From: RHKX01 sp041393495 | Lineage (GTDB): Bacteria; Actinomycetota; Thermoleophilia; Solirubrobacterales; 70-9 | Direction of reading: 5' to 3' | Assembly: GCA_041393495.1 (NCBI GenBank) | Contig: JAWKKA010000020.1 | Coordinates: 1-34,113, forward strand | DNA length: 34,113 bases | In this document: positions 24,064 through 32,499 of the stretch, piece after piece | Numbering within the stretch: the first letter of the stretch is position 1 | Layout: every line of letters begins with the position of its first letter | The notes under the pieces: model-generated | What the model saw: the letters and a program-made list of their open reading frames with translations, nothing else | Told to the model about the DNA's origin: nothing | The model's database searches: none | Position numbers and translations under genes: made by a program

Positions 24064-25428
24064 TCAGGGCGCCAGCATCCGCAGCCGGTGGCTCCAGTCG
24101 ATGCCGGTCGTCAGGTCGAAGGTGTATTGGTCCTTGCCGGTCTCGGGGTTGTGCCAGGGCTTGATCCCGGCGTCGCGGGCGACCGCGACCCAGGGGTCGG
24201 CCTTGCCGAAGCTCGTGTAGCTGGAGCCCGACTCGACGACGATGCCGCCGCCGCCGGTGTCGCCGACGTAGAGGCCGTAGCGGGCGGCGGCGCGCATGAT
24301 CGTCCGCTTCCACTCGGGGACGGGGGCGGCGGCGATCTCGGCGTCGCTCATGTCGAGGTAGAAGTGGGCGCCCATCGGCGGCGCGCCGGCGTTGGCGAGG
24401 CCCATGTCCGCGCAGCTGCGGCCGACGCCGCTGCCGGCCGGATAGACCGACTTGCCGTTCGTGCACTTGACGACGAGAAAGAGCGCGTGGTCGATCTCGC
24501 CGGCGGCGAGCTCGGCGGGGCGGATCACCCCGGCGGCGCCGCCGAAGTGGGCGGCGGTCCCGTTCGAGTCGAGGCCGTCGCCGTCGATCCGGGTCCGACC
24601 GCCCCACGAGATCGTGATCGTGCCGCCCTGCGACGGCTTTCTGCGGACCTGCCAGAAGTCGTATTCCCATCCCGACGCCTGATCGATCACGGTCAGGTGG
24701 CCGTCGGAGCCGCCCGCGGCCCGGGCGGCGGCGGGGATCGCGACCTGCGCCCCCTCGATCTCGCAGGTGCCCCACGCCTCGGCGCAGTGGACCGTGTAGG
24801 TCGGGTCGTCGGGCTGCGAGTAGTAGATCGGGTGGCCGTAGTCCCAGCTCGTGTCGGCGACCCCGACGGTGAGCCGGGGGGCGTAGTTGAGGTCGGCGTT
24901 GCCCTTCCAGGAGCCGACGAAGCTGCGCACCGCGGCGGCCGAGCCGGCGGCGATCCGCGGGTTCGCCGCGACCGGGGTGTTGAACGGGCTGTCGTCGGCG
25001 TAGGGGCGCCAGCAGGAGCCGGGCATGTTCGCGGCGCTGAAGGTCCCGAGCTGACAGGCGCCGGCGGGGTCGGTTGGCGGCGGGTCGGGGGCGAGCGGCT
25101 CGGTGATGATCTCGAGCCTTCCACCGCGGGCCGGCTTCGGCTTTCTGACCCGCAGCAGGCTGGATCTGCTCAGGGCCGAACGGACCCTGACCGTCGGCAC
25201 GTGCCGACGGCGGACCTCGCCGTCACGATGACGGATGTGGACCTTCGCCTTCCGGACGGCCTTCGGCGAGAGCCCACGCGGCTTGAAGAACCAGGCGTGG
25301 TCGGTGGTCTGCACCGGCCGGAAGGAGCGGCGCGCGTCGGCCCGGTCGGCGACGAGGAGCGCGATCAGACAGGCCAGCGCGACGGTCACGACGACGATCG
25401 GGCGAAGCGCCAATGAAACCCGGGCCAT
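24064..25428 (-). CDS. Exported protein of unknown function
   Basis: I do not recognise a named family. The 454-residue product starts with a signal peptide or membrane anchor (IVVVTVALACLIALLVADR, then ADARRS). A basic stretch (KVHIRHRDGEVRRRHVPTVR) and a Pro-rich linker (PLAPDPPPTDPAG) follow. A large Trp/Gly/Asp-rich extracellular domain from about residue 125 begins with two Cys (ACQLGTFSAANMPGSCWRPY). It continues with SPFNTPVAANPRIAAGSAA, HCAEAWGTCEIEGAQVAIP, DGHLTVIDQASGWEYDFWQV and GAHFYLDMSDAEIAA. Six cysteines in the domain suggest disulfides. The mixture of Asp, His and Trp motifs could fit a glycan-active or beta-sandwich enzyme, but no catalytic site can be claimed. ATG 25428. 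It is divergent from the universal stress gene. Confidence 0.75.
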   Translation of the reverse strand: MARVSLALRPIVVVTVALACLIALLVADRADARRSFRPVQTTDHAWFFKPRGLSPKAVRKAKVHIRHRDGEVRRRHVPTVRVRSALSRSSLLRVRKPKPARGGRLEIITEPLAPDPPPTDPAGACQLGTFSAANMPGSCWRPYADDSPFNTPVAANPRIAAGSAAAVRSFVGSWKGNADLNYAPRLTVGVADTSWDYGHPIYYSQPDDPTYTVHCAEAWGTCEIEGAQVAIPAAARAAGGSDGHLTVIDQASGWEYDFWQVRRKPSQGGTITISWGGRTRIDGDGLDSNGTAAHFGGAAGVIRPAELAAGEIDHALFLVVKCTNGKSVYPAGSGVGRSCADMGLANAGAPPMGAHFYLDMSDAEIAAAPVPEWKRTIMRAAARYGLYVGDTGGGGIVVESGSSYTSFGKADPWVAVARDAGIKPWHNPETGKDQYTFDLTTGIDWSHRLRMLAP

Positions 25429-25602
25429 ACGAGGGCTGTCGGCCTCGATCCACGGTCAACTCAGCTTCGGGGCCGGCCATGGCCGCATGTCCAGGCGCGG
25501 CGTAAGCCGGGTTCGCACCGGCCGACACAGGGCCGACGCAGGCTCAGCGATTAGGATGCTGGATCCTGGACGTCCGTCCGATGCGCAGCGGACCGGAATG
25601 AG

Positions 25603-26082
25603 ATGATGAGCGAAGCACCGATCCTGATCGCGTACGACGGCTCCGACCCGGCTCGTCAGTGCATCAGCGAGGCCGCCAAGCTGTTCAAGTCTCGTCCGTG
25701 CGTGGTGATGACGGTGTGGGAACCGGGACTGGCGTACGCGATCTCGGTGCCGGCATCCAGCCTCGATGGTCTGTCGCCGGGCGTCGTCGACGTCGAGGCA
25801 GCCCAGGAGACCGACGAGGCGATCTCCGGCCGGGCCGAGCGAATCGCGAACGATGGAGCGGAATTGGCGAGGTCGGCTGGCCTGCAGGCTGAAGCCATCG
25901 CGGTGGCCGAAGCGGCGGGGGTGTCCAACGCGATCACCGACCGGGCCGAGGAGATCGACGCGGCGGCGATCGTGATCGGATCGCGCGGGTTGGGCGGCCT
26001 GCGAGCGCGACTGGAGGGCAGCACGTCCAGCCGGGTGCTCAAGCACGCCCGCTGTCCGGTTCTGTTGGTCCACCACGACTGA
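25603..26082 (+). CDS. Universal stress protein (UspA family, ATP-binding type)
   Basis: The 159-residue single-domain protein has the family opening APILIAYDGSDPARQCI. Its ATP-binding signature is G-2x-G-9x-G-S (GSRGLGGLRARLEGSTS, near residue 124), followed by SRVLKHARCPVLLVHH. This marks the nucleotide-binding branch (MJ0577-like) rather than the UspA branch that lacks ATP. Such proteins support survival in stress or stationary phase; the exact role here is unknown. Two adjacent ATGs (25603 and 25606) are possible starts. A short imperfect hairpin just after the stop (about 26084-26103) may end the transcript. Confidence 0.9.
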   Translation: MMSEAPILIAYDGSDPARQCISEAAKLFKSRPCVVMTVWEPGLAYAISVPASSLDGLSPGVVDVEAAQETDEAISGRAERIANDGAELARSAGLQAEAIAVAEAAGVSNAITDRAEEIDAAAIVIGSRGLGGLRARLEGSTSSRVLKHARCPVLLVHHD

Positions 26083-26150
26083 CCCCGGCAACGGTTGCGG
26101 GCTTCAGCTCGGCATCTGACCCGCCCTCCCGACGCTCGCCGGACCGCTCG

Positions 26151-27326
26151 ATGAAGATCCTCGTCATTTCCGGTCAGTGGTACCCCGACGATGTCGGCGG
26201 GGTCGGTCGCGTCGCTCGTGTCACGGCTGAGAGCCTCGCCCAACGTGGACACGCGGTCACGCTCCTGATCCCGCGCGCGGGCGCTGCGCCGGCGCTCTCC
26301 ATCGTGAACGGCGTGCGCGTGCACCGCGCCCTGCGAAGGAGCATCCTCCCGCAGACGTTCACGGACATCTACGAGGTCCGGCGCGCCCTCCGCGGCGGCG
26401 GGTTGGATCGCCCCGATGTGATCCTCGCGCACGGGGACACCTGTGCCACAGCGGCTCTGTCCGCAGGGTCGCCGGCCCCGACCGCCCTCGTCTTCCACGC
26501 CTCCGGATACCGGGAATCCCGGCATCGACGCACAACCGGGCTGAGCACGATCGAACGCTGGCGGGCGCTCTCGCTCGAGCCGACCCTCCACATGCTCGAG
26601 CGATTCGCGCTACGACGGGCCGATCGCATCCTGACGCTGAGCGCGTTCAGCCGCAGCCTGGTCCTCGACGAGCTCCCCGCCGCCGCGCCGAATGTCGAGG
26701 TTGTGGGAGGGGGCGTCGACACCGCGTTCTTCACCCCTGCCCGTGACCGCGCCGCCTTGCGTCAACGGCTCGCGGTCAGCTCCGATCGCCCGCTGCTGCT
26801 CACCGTCCGTCGACTCGTAGGACGCATGGGCGTCGGCACGCTGATCGACGCCGTCGCTCTCCTTCGGGATCGAGTGCCGCTGCGACTGGTCATCGTCGGT
26901 GATGGCGAGCTGCGCGGATCGCTCGAGGAGCACCGCGAACGACTCGGCCTCCGCGGCTCGATCGATTTCGTGGGTCGGGCTTCGGACACCGCCCTTCGCG
27001 ACTGGTACCGCGCCGCGGACCTGTTCGTTCTCCCCACGGTCGCCTACGAAGGCTTCGGCATGGTGACCGCTGAGGCCCTGTCGTGCGGCACCCCGGTCGT
27101 CGGTACGCGCGTCGGCGCCACCGCTGAGCTCCTCACCCCCCTGGACGAGGACCTGCTGACGACCGCGGCCGATGCCCGATCCCTGGCGGAAACGATGGCG
27201 AAGGCGTTGCTGGGCGACAACTCCGATCGCCGGGCCCAATGCCGTCGCTATGCGGAGCAGTCCCTGAGCTGGAACGCGGTGATCCCGCGCTGGGAGGCTG
27301 CGCTGGCGGACCTGCTGGCGGACTGA
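26151..27326 (+). CDS. GT4 family glycosyltransferase
   Basis: The 391-residue protein has the GT-B fold of family 4 glycosyltransferases. The N-terminal domain opens ILVISGQWYPDDVGGVGRVA with the glycine-rich acceptor-side loop and DRILTLSAFSRS. The C-terminal donor domain has LLLTVRRLVGRMGVGTLIDA, VIVGDGELRGSLEEHRERLG, IDFVGRASD and the EX7E-type segment LPTVAYEGFGMVTAEALSCG. It probably adds a hexose during surface polysaccharide or lipid-linked oligosaccharide assembly in the cytoplasm. The sugar is not predictable. Start ATG 26151. It is followed by the sulfotransferase gene after 140 nt on the same strand. Confidence 0.88.
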   Translation: MKILVISGQWYPDDVGGVGRVARVTAESLAQRGHAVTLLIPRAGAAPALSIVNGVRVHRALRRSILPQTFTDIYEVRRALRGGGLDRPDVILAHGDTCATAALSAGSPAPTALVFHASGYRESRHRRTTGLSTIERWRALSLEPTLHMLERFALRRADRILTLSAFSRSLVLDELPAAAPNVEVVGGGVDTAFFTPARDRAALRQRLAVSSDRPLLLTVRRLVGRMGVGTLIDAVALLRDRVPLRLVIVGDGELRGSLEEHRERLGLRGSIDFVGRASDTALRDWYRAADLFVLPTVAYEGFGMVTAEALSCGTPVVGTRVGATAELLTPLDEDLLTTAADARSLAETMAKALLGDNSDRRAQCRRYAEQSLSWNAVIPRWEAALADLLAD

Positions 27327-27466
27327 CCCCCGGTACCGCAACGCCCCCGGTTCCCGCTTCGTCTTCGTTGCCGCACCGGATTCGCGTTAGCCTCCCGCGA
27401 GGTCAATGGACGCCGCGAACCGCCCGCGCAACCCGCCGTCGTGCCTTCCGGGACGGAGCGCTTGAC

Positions 27467-28489
27467 GTGGCGCCCAGGATCGGCTTCCTCGTGATCGGCG
27501 TACAGAAGGGCGGCACATCATCGCTGTTCGAGTACCTGCGGCGTCATCCTCAGATCCATATGCCCGCTGAGAAGGAAATCGGCTACTTCAACAACCCGAA
27601 GGTCTTCGAGCGTGGCTCGGACTGGTACCGAGCGAGGGTGACGCGGGGCGCCCCTCCGGGTTCGGTTTGCGGCGAGGCGACGCCCTTCTACATGTCGGGA
27701 ACCCCCCATGGCGATCTCGTCGCAAATGAAGCACGAGATCCCGTCCCGAATCCCGGCCGCACACACGAGCCGCTCGTGGATGTGATCCCCAGGCGCATCA
27801 AGGAGTGCCTGCCCGATGTGAAGCTCGTCTGTGCCCTGCGGGACCCGGTAACGCGTGCGTACTCCCACCACCGCATGATGGTGCTGCAGCGGGCCGAGTC
27901 CCGGCCGTTCGATGTCGCGATCTCCGAGCTCATGGACCCCGAGGTGCTGCAACGGGCTCGGGTCGCGCCAACGAGAACGAACAACTACGTCGTCAACGGT
28001 GAGTACGCGCGCATCCTCGGCGGCTTCCTGCACGTCTTCCCCGCTGATCAGTTGCTGGTGATCTACTCGGACCACCTGGCCGAGCGACCCGCCGAGACGG
28101 TTGCGGCCCTCTACGGGTTCATCGGCGTCGCGCCCGACTTCGCCCCCGACAATCTCCGGGTGCGCTACCGGGCGACGGCGGAGAAGGAGCGGATTCCCGG
28201 CCTCAGCTTGAACAGGCTGCAGATCCGCCTCGAGAGGGCTCGCGCAGCGCGCTCGCTCTGGCGTGCACTGCCCGATGGCGCCCGCAACCGGCTCGATCGC
28301 ATCTACACGGTCGCCGGATACCGCCTCGGGATGTGGAATGCCCGGCGCGGGACGGCCGGCGAGCCGATGTCACCGACCGTACGCCGAGACCTGATCGCCC
28401 ACTATCGGCCCGATGGCGAGGCGCTCGGCGAGATGCTGAACCAGAGCGTCCCGTGGCTGACGGCTTGGAATCAGTCCGGGGTGGATTGA
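27467..28489 (+). CDS. PAPS-dependent sulfotransferase
   Basis: The 340-residue product transfers sulfate from PAPS to a hydroxyl or amino group, probably on a carbohydrate. The 5'-phosphosulfate loop reads FLVIGVQKGGTSSLFEYL near the N-terminus, and the 3'-phosphate site reads VKLVCALRDPVTRAYSHH. NYVVNGEYARILGGFLHVFP and DQLLVIYSDHLAERPAETV are typical of the heparan-sulfate N-/O-sulfotransferase-like group. Start GTG 27467 has GGAG about 9 nt upstream and immediately precedes the conserved domain; no ATG fits. Its last 19 nt overlap the end of the convergent flippase gene. Being beside polysaccharide genes, its acceptor is plausibly a surface glycan. Confidence 0.88.
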   Translation: MAPRIGFLVIGVQKGGTSSLFEYLRRHPQIHMPAEKEIGYFNNPKVFERGSDWYRARVTRGAPPGSVCGEATPFYMSGTPHGDLVANEARDPVPNPGRTHEPLVDVIPRRIKECLPDVKLVCALRDPVTRAYSHHRMMVLQRAESRPFDVAISELMDPEVLQRARVAPTRTNNYVVNGEYARILGGFLHVFPADQLLVIYSDHLAERPAETVAALYGFIGVAPDFAPDNLRVRYRATAEKERIPGLSLNRLQIRLERARAARSLWRALPDGARNRLDRIYTVAGYRLGMWNARRGTAGEPMSPTVRRDLIAHYRPDGEALGEMLNQSVPWLTAWNQSGVD

Positions 28490-29814
28490 GCGAGCGCCAG
28501 GCGGCCGAACGCGGTCACGTTGATCCCAAGGCGGCGGCGCGCGGTGATGACCAGTGCCGCATTCGACAGGACGAGGCTCGCTGCAAACGCGATCGCGCTG
28601 CCGGTGACCCCCAACGGCGGCACGAGCAACACGGCGAGAACGAGGTTGGCCAGCGCCGCCGCGCCGATTCCGCGAGCGGCAGCGAGCTCATGGCCGGTCA
28701 TCATCAACACGTTCCCTGCCGGCCCTGCCGTCGCGTTGACGAACTGCCCGAGCGCGACGATCGCCAGGGCTGTGCCGCCCGCCTCGAACCCCGCCCCGAA
28801 GAAGCCGAGAAACAGGCCCGGCACCACCACGAACACCGCGCACAACGGTGCTGAGACGAGCATGCAGACCTGGGCGACGCGCTGCGTGGTCCGCTCGAGC
28901 TGCTGCTGGTCTCCCAAGGCGTGCAGCCGCGCAGCCACGGGGGCGAGCGACATGTTTGCCGCGACCAGGAAGAGCGCAACCAGGCTGGCGCTGCTCTGGA
29001 CCACGCTGTACACACCCGCGGCGCCCGGCCCCCGCAGCGATCCGGCCACCAGAGTCCCGATGTAGTTGTTCAGCAGCGCGGTCCCCGCTATCACCATCAT
29101 CGACAACGACGCGCGCATCCATTCACGCGTCGCGTACTCCCGCGCAGCTGCACGCAGGGCTCGCGGGAGCGCCCGCAGCAGCAACGCAGCTCCGACGACA
29201 AACGCGGTCCCGACCCCCGCGACGGTTATCCAGAGCGCGCTCGTCGGCGACAGGACGCCCAACCACTCCGCCAGGACGATGCCGACGATGATCAGCACCG
29301 GTCGAATCAGGTACTCCGGCAGCTGTCCGCTGACGACACGGCCGAAGCCCTGCATCGCCCCCTGCCGCACGAGGGTCAGCGCCGTCAGCGGCACCAGCAG
29401 CATCGAGACACAGAAGGGAACGCGAAGGTCGGGGGACAGCCACCAGACCGCCACGGCGCAACCGCCGACCGCGATCGCGACGGAGGCGATGCAGACGAGC
29501 TGGTTGATACGCCGCAGCAGGCCCTTCATCAGCCCGAGCTCGTTTCGAACCGTATAGACCCCGACGCCACGCACGAGGAAGCGGTCGGCACCCAGGGTTG
29601 CTACGAGGGCCAACAGCCCCGCCCAGGCGAAGCAGAACGCGTAGATCCCATAGTCCTCTCGGCCCAGAAACCGTGCGAGCAGCAGCGCGGTGGCAAAGCC
29701 GGCTCCGGCCGACGTGACCTGCAGCACGGCGGTCCAGGAGGCGCTTCTCAGCAGCTCCCTGAACGATCCGGCCGACGCGCTCCCGGCAGTGCTCGACTCG
29801 TTCACTGCGGCCAC
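28471..29814 (-). CDS. Polysaccharide flippase (MOP superfamily, Wzx-like)
   Basis: About 447 residues with some 12 hydrophobic segments match the oligosaccharide flippase family of the MOP superfamily, which moves lipid-linked sugar units across the membrane. The N-terminus has SFRELLRSASWTAVLQVTSA and the LLLARFLGREDYGIYAFCFA motif (family pattern ARxLGxxxYGxYA). Further helices include MLLVPLTALTLVRQGAMQGF and VAALFLVAANMSLAPVAARL. GTG 29814 is preferred; GTG 29805 is equally possible and no clear ribosome-binding site distinguishes them. It is the last gene of the minus-strand run, starting 10 nt after the O-antigen-ligase-like gene. Confidence 0.85.
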   Translation of the reverse strand: MAAVNESSTAGSASAGSFRELLRSASWTAVLQVTSAGAGFATALLLARFLGREDYGIYAFCFAWAGLLALVATLGADRFLVRGVGVYTVRNELGLMKGLLRRINQLVCIASVAIAVGGCAVAVWWLSPDLRVPFCVSMLLVPLTALTLVRQGAMQGFGRVVSGQLPEYLIRPVLIIVGIVLAEWLGVLSPTSALWITVAGVGTAFVVGAALLLRALPRALRAAAREYATREWMRASLSMMVIAGTALLNNYIGTLVAGSLRGPGAAGVYSVVQSSASLVALFLVAANMSLAPVAARLHALGDQQQLERTTQRVAQVCMLVSAPLCAVFVVVPGLFLGFFGAGFEAGGTALAIVALGQFVNATAGPAGNVLMMTGHELAAARGIGAAALANLVLAVLLVPPLGVTGSAIAFAASLVLSNAALVITARRRLGINVTAFGRLALAQSTPD

Positions 29815-29824
29815 GTGCCGAATC

Positions 29825-31354
29825 TCAGCCGCTTCGCCCCGTCCGTGCGCCGACCAGTGCCGGCCCGAGGACAGCGGCGAAGCTGATCGCCGGCACCCAG
29901 TCGAACAACGTCGGTCCACCCGTGGAGTCCATCAGGATCACCCCCAGGACACATAGCGCCGCCAGTGGCTCCCACCTGGTCTCTGCGCCCGCGCCGCGCA
30001 GGCGGCGGATGAGCGCCGCGGCCACCAGCGCGATCCCGACGACGTAGAAGCCGAGGCCGAGATACCCCGTCTCGCCGAGGACTGCCGGCCACGATACGTC
30101 GTTGACGAACTCCGGATAGAGCGGCGAGAGCCCGTAGACCGAGCTCAGTCCGTACTCGTCATAGACGGGGCTGTAGTGCGTGCGGGAGGGGTAGCTCGCA
30201 AAGCGCCCGAACCCGGCGCCGATGGGAAAGTCGTCCGTGGCGATCCGCGTGCTCGTTTCGTACAGTTGGGCGCGGGCCGTGGTCGCCGTCGAGGTGTACT
30301 CGGACACCTGCCGCTGGATGACGCCCGCTTCGAGGCCGTACACCCCGACGACCAGGCACGAGCCGGCCGCCATCACTGCCAGAGCCCGGCGCTTCTGCGT
30401 CCACTCCCGCGCGAACACCTGGGCCGCCACGACGATCAACACCACCAGGCTCAGTGACAGAAACCCCTTGAGGCGAAACGACAGCAACACCGCGATGGCG
30501 AACGCGACCGCCAGCGCAAGGTCCTTCGAACCCCCCCTGACAGCGAACCTGCTGAAGGTCAACGCAAACAGGATGCTTGCGAACAGGCTGAACTCGTAGG
30601 GATGGGCAAATATCGAGTAGACGGAGCCGGCGTCCCGTTCATCCAGGAACGTCCCCGTCAGGTGCAGTGCCGGCAGCAGGGTGTGCTGGGTCAGCAGGTC
30701 GATGAGCCCCAGGGCCGCGATAGCGACGCCGACCGTGGTCACGACTCGGTAGATGCGCTCGAGGTCCCCGGGTCTCCACGGCAGGAGCACGGTGATCACG
30801 ATCATGATCCACAGCTTCAACCCCAACCACAGGCCCACGATCCCCACATCCCATGGCACAGCGTGGCCCCACACGCCGAGCAAGCCGAGCGCCCCCACCC
30901 CGATCGGCGGGATGACGCACCACCATGGCACACGGGTGCCCGTCCTGACGGCCCGGCGCACGGTCAAGACGGCGAACAGGAGCACCAACGCCTCGTCGGA
31001 TTGCTGAACCACTCCCCCCAGCCAGGAGTCGACGCCGGCGAGCGAGGCCAGGGGGGCATTGAACACCACAAAGCCCCAGAGAAAGAGGAGCGCGCCGATG
31101 GGATCGCGGAGATAGAGCCCGATCGCAACCGCTCCGAGCCCCACTCCGAGCAGCGCCAGCAGGAGAAGAAGCCCGCCGCCGCCACCCGCCACGGCGCCGG
31201 CGCCGGCTGCGGCGCCACCGCACGCCAGGCCAATCCACAGGGCGACGTCGGTCCAGCCGTCCCGACCCGCCGCGAGCGAGCCCCACCTCCGCTCGATTCG
31301 AGTCAAGCCGGTCACGGCGAGGGCATCCATGCGGTACCAGAGCGTCACGAGCAT
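29825..31354 (-). CDS. O-antigen ligase/polymerase-like membrane protein
   Basis: The product has 509 residues and about 11-12 membrane segments, with a large periplasmic-type loop (about residues 350-430, containing STRIATDDFPIGAGFGRFAS and YSPVYDEYGLSSVYGLSPLY). This layout and the PIGAGFGRF motif fit the Wzy_C O-antigen ligase/polymerase family, which joins or polymerises glycan units outside the cytoplasmic membrane. ATG 31354 overlaps the last 10 nt of the upstream glycosyltransferase gene; ATG 31330 is another in-frame choice. Whether it is a ligase or polymerase cannot be told from sequence. Confidence 0.82.
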   Translation of the reverse strand: MLVTLWYRMDALAVTGLTRIERRWGSLAAGRDGWTDVALWIGLACGGAAAGAGAVAGGGGGLLLLLALLGVGLGAVAIGLYLRDPIGALLFLWGFVVFNAPLASLAGVDSWLGGVVQQSDEALVLLFAVLTVRRAVRTGTRVPWWCVIPPIGVGALGLLGVWGHAVPWDVGIVGLWLGLKLWIMIVITVLLPWRPGDLERIYRVVTTVGVAIAALGLIDLLTQHTLLPALHLTGTFLDERDAGSVYSIFAHPYEFSLFASILFALTFSRFAVRGGSKDLALAVAFAIAVLLSFRLKGFLSLSLVVLIVVAAQVFAREWTQKRRALAVMAAGSCLVVGVYGLEAGVIQRQVSEYTSTATTARAQLYETSTRIATDDFPIGAGFGRFASYPSRTHYSPVYDEYGLSSVYGLSPLYPEFVNDVSWPAVLGETGYLGLGFYVVGIALVAAALIRRLRGAGAETRWEPLAALCVLGVILMDSTGGPTLFDWVPAISFAAVLGPALVGARTGRSG

Positions 31355-32490
31355 GGGACACCCAACGCGCGGTACTCCGCAATCGTCCTTCGCGCCGCTT
31401 CCTCGATGCTGAGGCCCCCCGTGTGGTCCCTGCCATCGGACTCTCGATAGCGGCTCAACAGCTCGACCAGCGCACTCGCCAACGCCGGCGCCCGGGGTTC
31501 GCACACCATGCACCCGGCGACTCCATCGAGGAGCTCGCGAACATCTCCGGCGGGCGTCGCCAGGACCGGCAGGTCGCAGGCCAGCGCCTCCTTGATGACG
31601 TTGGAAGAGCCCTCGCTCACCGATGTGTGGAGAAGGCAGTCGGCCGCCGCGTAATGCACGGGCATCGCCTCGGGGGGAACATCGCTGACGATCCGGAGCT
31701 CGAGGCCGGGGATCTCGGCGCCGGCCAGACCGACCACCTCCCGCGCCAGCCACAGCCTCTTCTCGGGCGACTCGACTCGACCCGCGAACAGGACGATGGT
31801 TCGATCCGTGCGCCAGCCCAGCTCCGCCCTGGCAAGCTCGCGGTCGCGCGGATGAAAGCGCGCCCTGTCGACCCCGTCGGGAATCACCGCGTTTCGCGCC
31901 CGTGCCCGCGGGGTCAGCAGCGCCTCCATCTCACGCGACTTCGTCGTGGTCGCCGACATCAATCCCGCATGCGCCCGAATGATGCGGCTGCGTAACCCAT
32001 ACGTAGCGCGCAGCTTCAGGCCACCGCCAATCTGGGCGCCGAGTATGTCCGTCCCCAGGTAGGAAGCGAGAACGGGGGCGCCGAAGAAGAAGCGCGCCGC
32101 CAACGCCGCCTCACCGGTATGACAATGGACCAACCGATACCGGCGCGGGTATGCGATCGGCATCAGCAGGGCCACCAATGCGCCGGCGAGATACGCGCCC
32201 GCCGAGCGATATCCGCGTATGAACAGCACATCGGCCGGCACGCCCTGTCGACGGACCTCATCGACGATATCGCGCACATACGGACCATAGGCGGGGTTCC
32301 GCTCGTAGGGCCAGACGCTCGTGATCACGAGGACCCGAGCATCATCGTCCCGCCGCTCCCAGGTGACCAGGCGTCTGCGGTCGGCCCATGCGACGACGCG
32401 CCTCGCGGCGAACCGAGGCCATGTCCCCGCCGATCTCATCGCGCGTCCGGCGATCGGTTGCCGCTCACGATCACACCGTGGACCCTGCAT
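31345..32490 (-). CDS. Glycosyltransferase (GT4, GT-B fold)
   Basis: The 381-residue enzyme carries LVITSVWPYERNPAYGPYVR at the N-terminal domain and YRLVHCHTGEAALAARFFFG. The donor domain has AVIPDGVDRARFHP, IVLFAGRVESPEKRLWLARE, the AADCLLHTSVSEGSSNVIKE acidic motif (SEG-x-x-x-x-x-KE, the family's EX7E) and LACDLPVLATPAGDVRELLD. It should add a sugar in the cytoplasm to the growing lipid-linked unit. The start is uncertain: ATG 32490 or ATG 32439, with the first ~50 residues Arg-rich and not conserved. It begins 9 nt after the GMC oxidoreductase stop and overlaps the next gene, so the run is an operon. Confidence 0.85.
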   Translation of the reverse strand: MQGPRCDRERQPIAGRAMRSAGTWPRFAARRVVAWADRRRLVTWERRDDDARVLVITSVWPYERNPAYGPYVRDIVDEVRRQGVPADVLFIRGYRSAGAYLAGALVALLMPIAYPRRYRLVHCHTGEAALAARFFFGAPVLASYLGTDILGAQIGGGLKLRATYGLRSRIIRAHAGLMSATTTKSREMEALLTPRARARNAVIPDGVDRARFHPRDRELARAELGWRTDRTIVLFAGRVESPEKRLWLAREVVGLAGAEIPGLELRIVSDVPPEAMPVHYAAADCLLHTSVSEGSSNVIKEALACDLPVLATPAGDVRELLDGVAGCMVCEPRAPALASALVELLSRYRESDGRDHTGGLSIEEAARRTIAEYRALGVPCS

Positions 32491-32499
32491 GGCGTCGCA

